Positions 43,031 through 55,000 of a stretch of DNA of 64,000 nucleotides are shown piece by piece (within the stretch, counting starts at the first letter, position 1; each line of letters starts with the position of its first letter). This DNA comes from Branchiostoma floridae (Eukaryota; Chordata; Leptocardii; Amphioxiformes; Branchiostomatidae). The position numbers and the translations under genes are program-made. Under the pieces are notes generated by a model. That model was not told the origin of the DNA and searched no databases. It saw only the letters and a list, made by a program, of their open reading frames with translations. The DNA lies in assembly GCF_000003815.2 (NCBI RefSeq), contig NC_049995.1, positions 17,580,356 through 17,644,355 on the forward strand. The letters are read 5' to 3'.

Positions 43031-46000
43031 TTAGCAACAGCTGCCCCGCCCTTCTGGCTCATCTGTGGTTGTTCCGTCCAGCATGATCTTGTCTTTGTCC
43101 ACTTGATCGTCGTAACTGTTCGCCTTGTCATTCGCTAGTATCTGTGATGGGAACACAACAAAATAACATCGTAACTGTTCGCCTTGTCATTCGCTAGTAT
43201 CTGTAATGGGAACACAACAAAATAACATCGTAACTGTTCGCCTTGTCATTCGCTAGTATCTGTAATGGGAACACAACAAAATAACATCGTAACTGTTCGC
43301 CTTGTCGTTCGCTAGTATCTGTAATGGGAACACAACAAAATAACATCGTAACTGGCCGCCTTGTCATTCGCTAGTATCTGTAATGGGAACACAACAAAAT
43401 AACATCGTAACTGTTGGCCTTGTCGTTCGCTAGTATCTGTAATGGGAACACAACAAAATAACATCGTAAGTGTTCGCCTTGTCGTTCGCTAGTATCTGTA
43501 ATGGGAACACAACAAAATAACATCGTAACTGTTCGCCTTGTCGTTCGCTAATATCTGTAATGGGAACACAACAAAATAACATCGTAACTGTTCGCCTTGT
43601 CGTTCGCTAATATCTGTAATGGGAACACAACAAAATAACATTGTAAGTGTTCGCCTTGTCATTCGCTAGTATCTATGATTGAGAACAAAATGAGATATTG
43701 TTCGAGAAAAAAAAATTTTCTCACATAAAGTGTGTACTTTTTTAACTTTTCAAAATTTGAAAGGTGTTGCAAGTTGTTGCCAAAGTTGGGGTGCATACTT
43801 TAAATGAGGTTAGCATCTACTGTACATATAGCTTTTATTTTGATCAGATGATATACATATATTTATAGGACCCATTCTAGAACTAAGGAACCTTGAAAAC
43901 ACCTCCCCCAAAAATAGAAATATCATGTAAATTTGTCATTCCCTTGTTTAGTTATCCTCCCTACGAGATTTCGACAAAACCACCCTTGCAGTTCCAGAGT
44001 AACCTGCTAGGGGGTCCAAACATACACCATGTATCTCTTATGTCACAAGCTAATGACAAACCAGGGGGCCCAAACTTGACCTTGACCATTTTTCATGAGA
44101 TAATAAGACCTACCCTTGTGACGAGATATCTGGCGGCCTCGTCTATGTTGATATTCTCCTTGGCAGACGTCTCGAACCAACCGATGAAACTTTTCTCCTT
44201 ACAGTACTCGTCCATCTGGGACGTGTTGTTTACCATGCCTTCCTTTGCCTGGTCACACTGAAACAAAAACATATACACAAACATAAACACAAATATAAAC
44301 ATCAACATAAACATGAGTCTATGTGAGATGTGTTGTTTACCATGCCTTCCTTTGCCTGGTCACACTGAGACAGAAAATTCTCAAATTAGAGTCATTTCTA
44401 CACAGACACAGTTTAAACAGATATAGGTACCGGCAACACAGATACATAATTATACAAAAGCCTAGCCTCCTTCACAGATTTCGATTGGGGATTCCAACAG
44501 GGCTGGCTGTACGCTGGTTCACAATTTTCAATGTTGGTTCTCTGATGTTGGGAAAGGAAGTATGCATAGGAAAGGAGTCTGCCGTGGAAGGGAGTTTGTA
44601 GGGGAATCAGGGCAAAACTCCCTTCCTGCCCTGCCCCCCCAAAGAAAGCCCGCTCAAAGTCTGCAAAGCCGGTGTGTTGAGCCAAGGGGCAGAAATACCA
44701 GCTAGTACATGATTGTATATATACATATAGATACAGATACAGATCTTGTAGAAAAGTTTTCTCACCTTATTGGCCAATAAGACAGCAGGAATGGACTGGC
44801 CGTTGGGAAGCTGAACTTTGCTGTCAAGGTCGTTTTTCCACTTGGAGACGGCCTCGAAGGTCGATGCTCTCGTGACGTCGAACACTACAAACGCCCCTAC
44901 TGCCTCCTTGTAGTATACTCTGGTCATGTTGCCGAACCGCTCTTGTCCTGTATTTTACACACAAAAAATAGTACACTTAAAGTGACTGTATCATTAAAAT
45001 GATGACATATTTTGCTAATAACAGTTGTGCCCAAGCAGAGTTCCGCATGTAGAAAAATGGTAAGTAGAAATTTCAATCTATTTGTGCTGAAATTTAAACT
45101 GACAAATATGTTGAAAACTCAGCAGCTATACTTCACATGATTCCAATCAATTGTAAAATGTGAAAATTTAAACTATCAATTTTTTTACAGTTGAAAAGCA
45201 GCTGTTCGCAAATGCCAAATTTCTACATTAAATCATTCAAAAAGGGTCAAGTTGCCCATGCATCTGAGTGTATTTGACAGATGCTTAAGCATGGTGCCAA
45301 TCTCCATTTCTGTACTAGTATGTGAGCCCTTGGGCCACGCATTTGTGCAAGTCACTATAGCAGGAGGCTGGTCCTCTCCTGGTAGAATTTCTAGTGCTGT
45401 GTGTTTAACTCCCACACTAGTACTCTTCATCATTAGTGCTCAGTACCAAGGAGAGAATGCAGCATGTATCATGTTCAAAGTGTATGGTATGACTCAGCCG
45501 GGGATCAAACTAAAGACCTACTGATCATGATCATGAATGCAAGGCAAAGACTCTACCCCAGGGTTGTAGCCAGCCCGAAATCATTTTCAGTCCCCTTGAT
45601 TTTGAATGGGAATCCTATCGAGCACCGGCATGGCGTGACGTTGCGTGTCATTTCTAGGGGGTCTGGGTCCCAGAAAATCTTTAAATCAAGACCGTCTGAA
45701 ACACTTTTTCCTGTATTTTGAGGTGCAAATTTTGCTTGTAGACTAAGCTGTTCAATGGCATTTGTTTTGGTGAAGAAGAACACATGGTTTTTTTTTTATA
45801 TCTTTACATATCAATTTTTGTCTGTCCCAGGGGACAGAATGGGGAAAACTTTTTTCAGTCCCCAGCTGCAAAATTCCTTCAAAGGACTTATTTCTTTTTT
45901 ATTATATACATGTAGGAGGACAGGTGCTGGCTACAACCTTGCTCTACCCACATGTCGACTGCACCAGCTATGTTTTATTTTGCTTTAAGAATCAATGGAT

Positions 46001-49000
46001 GAAACTTTTACCTGCGATGTCCCATAGTTGTAACCTGATCAGTGTGTCCGCATCCCAGTTGATGACCTTCAGGGCGAAGTCCACCCCAATCTGTGGTCTG
46101 AAGGTCAGGGACCACAAACAAAATATTGTACCATTCACTCATAATGACGTAATTTAGTTCCAAATTTTAACCTTTATGTGGTAACTAGCACCCTTATGAA
46201 ATTCATTCTCAAGTTTTGCAAACCAAAACTATCAAATGTTATAACATGATTGATTAAATTTTCATAACTCCATCCGGTGCCAGAATACTGCCACATCCAA
46301 AAAAAATTATGTCAAAGTTGATATTAATTCAGAGTAAGCTTATTACTTTGTAAGTTCAGTTCAGTTTGTCCTATGTGAAAACTTACCAAAAGGCAGAACT
46401 AGGATCTTCAAGAGCTCAACCATGAGACTGTAACAGAGTGGTATTCAAGTACCGCCTACTGTCCTTGCCCAAGGGCTCTAGAGCTTTTGTGGTGACAGCG
46501 ATAGCGGCCATGACTTGTAATCTGCCACCCCGGGTTTGATCCCGGGTGGGGGCATGTTGTTTCTTTCTGTTCTACTCGCCCCTCTGGTTGTTTCAAGGCT
46601 ACCAGGCTGAGGTTAGCTACAGGAACAGGCTTCCCTCGGAATCTATACCGTCAGTAATATATTTTGGAAATTTCTCCCAGTGAAAACCCAGTAGAAGGAT
46701 ACAGTGGCCCTGTAGTGCTGTGAGAAGAACAGGTGCACGTATCTCTTGATGATGGAAGTCTTCCTTAAGTTACTAGTATATTAACCAGACTTAAGCTACA
46801 GGGACACCCCTCTGAATTTATACCATCAGTAGTATTTACATGCACAGAAAACTTAGTAAAAGGATACAGTAGCCCTGTAGTGCTGAGAGAAGAACTGGTG
46901 CACGTATCTCTTGATGATGGAGGTTTTTCCCGTCCCCAGGTCTCCGATCACCAGGATCTTGTACAGGTGCTCCTTCTTGTCTCCTGAGGACGCCTGAAGA
47001 AACAGAGGAAGACGTCTTGGCTTAGAATAGGTGTGATGGGTTGTTCAGTACATTATTGTATATATTACAACATACAGCACACGTATAATATTTGTAACCA
47101 ATGGCTAGTTGGGTAATATTGGCTAATTGTACAGCCAAACAAATGAATCTGATTAGAAATGAATAAATACAATGTAACCAGCTGCTGCCTCTCTCTATGC
47201 CTTCAAAGCTGGTGTCACCAGAGGAGAATATTATTAAAATGAAAAAAGTTATTGACACATTGATATATGGGGAATGAGAGCATAATTAATATTGAGACAC
47301 AACACAAGACAGCTGCAAAGCAAAGGTATGATATTAAGTCAGAGTTTTTTTCTACATGCAAAATTGCACGATCAGAGTACCTTTACATAATTATAAATCC
47401 AACACAAACAGTTAATCTGATGAGCTAGTTACAGGTACATATTAATACAAAACCTATCAAAGTCACCTCCTTTCCCTTCCTTTTGAACATTTTCCAATTC
47501 TAGCCTGCTACTCTTTGTAGACAGGTAAAATGATAGAGAAGGAAAACCTTACAGTCTTACTTCCTTTAGATAATGTTACACAATGAAATGTAGACTTTGC
47601 TCCGACTATTGTCCCTTTAGAAAGGGCACTGAACTTTGCAACCCTTGACCTATGAAAATTACCAGTCAGAGCAGAGTTATCAGTTAACTCACTTGTATAA
47701 TACATAGATTTGGAATTTTGGAAATTAAATTACATTTTTTTCCAAGAAGAACTGTTACAATAATTGTCTGTTTGAACCTTTATTTATTCATGAGAAGCTC
47801 AAACCGACCTACAGGTTGCTTTTTAATGAGGTCACGAGGGAGGTAAGGGTCAGATAAAATACAACAGAGATACAGATTGCATCGAGTCCTAATAAATCTA
47901 CTAACAAATGTAGTAAATCTCTTAATCGATGTCCAAAACTAAACCCTTAAACTGCCAAACCCGGATATATCCGGCACACATATACATGCCGTGTGCCGTG
48001 CCTGGATATATCCGGGATAGCGTATTCCCCCGAAGGAGCAACTTTGCGCCCGCGAAACGCACGAACCCCGGAAGTTAGGGACTTCAGCCTTGTTCGGGGG
48101 TTCTTTTTGGAGGTCAGCAGCCAACCCTGGCACTTATTGCATTTTATAGTGCTGAAACTCCAGCAGTTTAAGGGTTAATGTTGGAAAAATGTAACAATTA
48201 TTAATTCTTACTATATATTGTGTATCTGTACCACCAGCGCTATATATAAGCCTTCCTATAGAGACTAACTTATAATTAGGTTAGGCAGTCTAGTATACAT
48301 ATTAAATACACATCAATTAAACTATCCCTCATTTAGACTGCGCATGTATATACAAATATACGTACATGTGTTGTTGACATATCCACTGGTGATTGGTGGG
48401 ACTGAATAGGGGTCAACGAACTTTAATTGCTAATAGTAATACAGGGGTCACTGAACCCTAGCTGACCCAGAATTATCTACTGGTACACCTGTACATAATT
48501 CTGTCATTTACTGGAAAGTTAGAATATATATTGATCCGCAAAAATTTATGATCATAGGGCCAAATTCTGAAAAAAAGGTTTTCTATGTAATTACAACAAT
48601 ACAGAGGTCACTAAACTCAAACTGACCTAGAATTACCTACACATGTGCATATATTTGTCATTAACTAAAACGTTAAAATCTAACGATCTGCAAAAAAATT
48701 ATGATTGTGGAGCAACTTATAATAGTTATATGTGAAAAGGTTGTCTAAAAACAACAGTTAGCATTGACACAGTAATGGTACGAATAGATTTGTACTGTTT
48801 TTGATGTTGGTATTAGCAGAACCAATAGCTGATGATTAGGTATAATTATCTAATTAATCTACTTAATCTGCTTTAAGTGGAGGGATTTCAAGAAAGCCTA
48901 AAGGGGGTTCAAACCAATGTAGGCAGCAGAACACAGTGGACTACTTTACAGACAAACACTAATGGTGACGAGGGCCTAGAATCTGTGTCATTAAATACAA

Positions 49001-52000
49001 AACATGTGTCTATAATTTGTTCAGAAAACAAATATCTTTCAAAGGACAAAGACAAGCCTTAGGGTGAACTACTGTGAATTTCTTATGGTTTATAGGAGAA
49101 GGAAAAAGCTGGCTTTCCTGTTGTTCAAATTTGGTTGAAACTATTCTGTTGCAGAGTTGTCATAGAAGGCTGACTTATTTTCATTTGACAACATTATGAA
49201 TTTGGGACGAAATAATCATAACAACTAAAAATACCGCAAAACTAGAAAGGCAACATTTTATAATTAATCAATTTACTGTACACGGAAAGCCTAACAAGTG
49301 TCATCTGCTAAAAATAGTTACACTCACAGTCTTAATTATAATGAAAAGAATCCTAATGGTATAATTAACATTCTTGTGTTAACGATATGCATCCTGTCCT
49401 GTGTAGGTAATAATTAAATGGCACACCTGTGGATTTTTTCCTTCGGGCACTTCTGGCCTGCCCTGACCACTGATGGGGGCCTCTCCTTATTTAGACAGCC
49501 ACTGAGTACCACTCAGATGTCCAATTTGAGAATCATGACAAATATTTTCTATTACAAGATCATTAATTACTATCTTCATTTGTGAACTGGTGCCACTTAA
49601 ACAGTGTTTATTTCTCTCATCCTACACTTTTTGCCATATAGGTTGGTGCCCATTACTATTTCTGTAGCCCTTGGGCCACACAGTTTAGTGCAATCACTAC
49701 AGCAGGGGGCTTCATCAACTACCATAATCTTTCATATAACAGCTACAAATTACAACACATAAATCATATAATAATATCGGGTGTATTTTGCAGCCAGTAC
49801 TAGTAGGCACCCAAAGTGTGGGCAAGGAGGTTAAAAAAAACATTTTTAACCTCCTTGGTGTGGGTAAGGAGGCTGTTTAACGTGGTCGAGGCACCTCCTC
49901 GAGCACGGGACCCCCGTTTTACGTCCCTCCCGGAAGACAATTTCGTGGAAAGCTTCATGAGGCTACAGCAATCCGGACGTCCTTGGTTGGGGACTCCCAT
50001 CCAAGCACTATCCGGACCGCGCGTTGCTTAACTTCCGAGATCGAGGGATCGGGTGTACCAACGCGCCACGTGGCAAGTGCTGAAATCATTACCATCATGA
50101 CTTGTATTCATCTTATAAGCTCAGCATAGTTACAAGAATTGTCCTATAAATACTACATGTAGTACCACTAGTAGTCATTCCTTGCACACCTGAAGTTGGC
50201 TGAACATACTGTAAACTATACTTCTCACAGTATCAAACTTTAAAGGTCTAAGCTGTCCCAGACCAGGTGAGATGAGGGAAGTGGTTGATACACCTGGTAA
50301 CCCGATCCTCAACTGCGTAACCAGACACTCTACTCCACCCGTATTTCCCACCCAAAGCTGATCTGAGTAAACTGTTGTGCGAGGAGCTTTGCTGCCACCC
50401 TCCCCTCCCCTTAACAAGGTCTTCTTTGTTCTCCAGAAAGGCTACAAGTATGGGAAACTGGATGGTGATGAATACTTTCATAATACAACTAGGTACAGAT
50501 ACTAAACAAAATTATCAGTATCTTGCTGTTCGAGTTAGATGGTATTTGTCATCCAGGGTCCCCAAAAAAACAGGCTGTAGCCCCAGGGAAAAATGAAATG
50601 AAACCTCAAAAAGCCTGTTGAAAAAGGAGATTTATTGCAGCAATGAATAACACTACAGCCTGGTATAAGAAACCATGTTATCTCAGATGACTCTAACTTG
50701 TAATTTTACTTTGCTCCTGACACAAGCTCAGTTATTCAGATTTTATTGAATCACACACAGTAAATCTGAAAATATTTACGGTGATTCGTCTTTCCTCTCT
50801 TAAGTGAAAATCACTTCCAAATGCATTTACATTGTACTATTGCATGTACACTTGACAACAATAATTGTTTCAAGTCTATGGTGTATGTTATTTATTATGA
50901 ATTTGCAGTTAAGTCACCCCAAAATCTGTGGTACTACAATGTGAAAGTCTCCCAATCCACATACAGTACAGTCGACCAGTGAATTCCCCCTACTGTGTTA
51001 CCCACACATCCCCCTGACCCTACCCAGGTTGGTGTCGGCTTACCAGGTATTTTGAGTACTTTCTCCTCAGGTGGAGCCAAAGACAAGGAGGTCTCTGTTT
51101 GGGGCAGGTTCTGTCTCAGGTGAGGCATGGCAGGGGAGGGAAAATATCATGGGAAGAGTGGGCTTCATCTGAAGGGGCGGGGCAACTAAGGCCCAATCTA
51201 GACACAGTTTTTACCGATATCTGTGGAGATGTCGGGAGGGATCTAGAACGTTGGGGACGGGACACCAGTGGCGCTTGCAGTCATAAACAGCTATATAGCC
51301 TAACGAGCCCGCTTTATAAGCTAATGAGCCCTCCTGAAGTCGGGACACATCTACACGCGCGCTGAAGCTGTCAGGGACCCCCGCTAAGCTATCGGGGACC
51401 CCTGCTAAGCTATCGTACGAATGGTCCGGACCTTTCGGGAGAAATTTTCCCGATATCTTTATGGCGATATTGCAGTTCCATCTAGACGCTGAAAAAAAGG
51501 TGTCGGCGAGAGGTTGTTGGCTCGCCGATATCGGGAAAAAACGTGTCTAGATCGTGCCTAACCCAGAAGTGTTCACTTCATATAGTTCCTTCAGAAGTAG
51601 CCCCCTGTTGTTGTGCTAACAGTAGGGGCATCTTCTCTGGATAGGTTTAAAGAACGCTTGCAGATCGATGTGCAAAAGTTAGGTGTGACGGGCACTTATG
51701 TGTAATATAACCAGCTGCTGCCGCGCGGCGTGCCTGCGAAGCTGGTGTGTTACGCCGAAGGGTAGTTATACCAGCTATATAGATACAGATACAGATAATA
51801 TCAACTAATCAACTAATCTGCCATCCATCCATCCATCCATCCATCAATCAACCAACCTTTCCTAGGCATCATAGTCTGAAAGACTCTGATGCATACTGGC
51901 TATACACAGACAGTTCGGTGCAGCTTGTTGGCCATACTCCCTACATGCAGCGCTTATGGTATCATAGATTATACTGTGAGGCCTATGGGCTATATAGAAA

Positions 52001-55000
52001 CCTGATATATTAGTAATTTAAGTTCGCAGGGATTCAATTTCACAAAAGTGGGAAAATGGATTTGACCTTTGAGTTCGCAGTAGTGCCATATACTAGTACT
52101 GTAGTCACACACTGCCATATAGGAAAATATTTGTGGTTTTGAGTTCACAGTGACGTGGCTTCTTCTTCTTCTTCTTCTTAGTGTTTAGGTGGCCACCATC
52201 AACTTGCTGATGTTTCTGCCACACTTAACAGAGGTTCTGGTACAGAAGGTTGTCTGTTGTAGTTGTGGCTACCAAAAAAATCGTGAACATAAAACTACCT
52301 TGAATGTTTCTGCACTTACAGTACTTACTAAATGGTGTGGGAAGAGCTTTTTTTAACCTAACAATAACCGATGGTACAGTGGACCTAACTTTAAACAGAA
52401 ATCATCTTAAAATTTAGAATTTGTACAATTTTGTCCATCCCAACATGTTCAATGGAAACAGCATATATTCGTGAGCAATTTGCGGTCGAAAGAAACCCAG
52501 CTCAACGCCTAAAATAAACCTGATCTAATGAATCAGAACTGCCCGCCTGACCAACGATCATGTCCTATTTTAAAAGACGACACTAGAGGGGGGCGGGGGT
52601 AATGAGTTTCCGTAGACGTGACCTGGCGCGACCTCTCGGCAAAGATCAACAGTCGCACCGGCCTGCCAAAAATCAGAGGAATGCCCCCGAACCTGCCAAG
52701 GACAAGTCACCACCAGAACAGGCCTGATGGGACAACATGACAAGACTTCCAGTACCATCGGAACATTAATTGTTTGCTTCATGCTTGTGTTATTGCATTT
52801 TCATGCCCATTCTGTGCTACTAGTAATGTAGCTATAACATATAAATATAAATATCAAAAAGTATTCTTTCTTCTGCTCATGTTTCTTTTAGTTTAACCCA
52901 GTTTCTTGGTACATTGCTATGATTTATCATTTAACTTTTAAAGTATAAAATTATAGTTTTCCTGAATACTTTTTGAAATCTGTGATTTACTTTGATATAC
53001 AAATAGATGAGTAAGGATTTGAGCCTGAATAAACTCGAAGCAATTTGACATGTATGCTGAACATATCACATGGACATGGATAAAATCTGACTGTTTTACT
53101 TTCCAAAATGTAGGACTTATTTATACAAATAGTATCTACTAGTATGTGTATAACATTATTATAATAGTAGTATTGTCTATTATCAAATGTTACTTGTATT
53201 ATAGAAAGCATATGGAACTATCTACACAATGCTGACCTGATATTTTAATAGTAATCAATATTTCCATATCTGGAAAACACAAGTTGTCAACAGAATACCC
53301 CTATTGTACCATTTTTAAGACCAAATTTCATGGTACATTGCTATGTTTTGTCATTTAGAAATTATAGTTTTCCTGGATACTTTTTAAAAACTGTAATCTA
53401 CTTTAATTTATAGCTGATTAAGCATTTGGGCCTAATTTTGCATACAAATGCGTGCAACATATTTTAGAGGTAACATTAGTAATACATGGATAAAAGTCTG
53501 ACTGCTTTAGCTTAAAATCAAATCATCCAAAAGGTAGGACCTGTTTTACAAACAGTAGATTATGTACATAGTAGTATTGAAGTCTATGATCATTGGTATT
53601 TGTCTAATAGAAATCTTTACTGCTGTATACACAAGATAACAATATTTTCATTCAATATTTCCAAAGCTGAAAAACACCTGGCACAGTGATGTCATAGACA
53701 TATGATTGGATCACATGATCTACATCAAACATGTTTCATTTTTGACTCCCCTAATAATAAAGAAAATCACATTTTGCAAGTTGGAACAACAAAAACACAT
53801 TGTGCAAAGACTTTGCCACTGAATGCAAATTGTATGTAAATGGTAATTAACACAAATAAGTTATATCTGATATACTATATAGCAAGGAATTTGGACCATG
53901 GTTTTAACACTTTCTCTTCTTTTAATTGATTTCTCAAGAGTATAATGCTTAAACTTTTAAGTGCTAACGATCAATTTACTTAAGACTCTTCATTAGAGGG
54001 GGCGTGGCACCGTAACCTTAAGTACACGTGAAAATGAAGGAAGTCGAGCGACACTAAATTTTAATATTGACTCGTGAAAGCAACGTACAGGTGGGAAATA
54101 GGATTTCGGTAAACAGTCGTAGCAAAGGAGTTTTAAAACAATTAATTGTACTTTAACAGAACATCACTGTGTGATAATCCAAACATCAAACAGGAGTACA
54201 GGAAATGCCTTTTACGGTATGAACCCAACAGGGTTCTCCCCAGAGGGTGGAATAAGGGAGGCCCTCCACTATACTCTCAGCCAGCTCCACTATACTATTT
54301 TTCAAATTTAGTGTGTTTCTTCCCTATTTTCCCTAAAATTACTGACAATTCACAGATTTTTGTGCCAAGTGGCATCACATTTCCAGTCAGCATTGTCTAC
54401 AAAAACTTGTGAATGAGCAATGATCAAAACAATAGTCGTTTTGCCACTTCACAGCAAAGGAATCACAACAATATATTATACTTGTAGTATTTGACACCCT
54501 CTGTCATTGCAAAATGAACCCATTTTCATGAAAGTGCAGCGCGTTGGTGCGGGTTATTTTTGCCAGCCCCTCCACTATACTAAAAGATTCTGGGGAGAAC
54601 CCTGCCCAACCAAAAGGAGTTGAACCAAGCATTTTAGTTTTTACCAACTACAAATCAGCTGGTGTCTGATCATGAGTACCGTGAATGAAAGTTAGACATC
54701 CAGGTAGATGTACCAAAAGCAGTTAGTCTAGCAACTGGATACAATTTTGGAAACGGTCAGACGTTTTGACTAGCATCTACTAGTTTTCCAAAGTCATATT
54801 TCCGAAATTGAGTGACTCTTTTTTGGCGTATCTGAGTGTCTACTTGTATCAGACCATTAATATTGAACTTTCTGATATCCGTGTATCTTACTGAAATGTA
54901 TGTCACAGATCTATTTCTCTCTTCCTTTTCTGTAACAGAGGACCACACAGGCGAGGGAACATGTCGTGTTATTTGAAGCAACCGTGTCAACAAGAGTGTT

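Noticed and set aside
43111-43690. CRISPR-like regular array
   Set aside because: Eukaryotic intron minisatellite with no unique spacers; units are identical end to end.
49816-50031. 71-codon open frame and possible functional 5S rRNA gene
   Set aside because: The frame is antisense to a 5S-derived SINE; substitutions and a fused body argue against a working 5S gene.
50990-51180. Alternative Rab32 first exon starting MPHLRQNLPQT
   Set aside because: It has a fair GTAAGC donor but ends in phase 1, whereas exon 2 needs phase 0.
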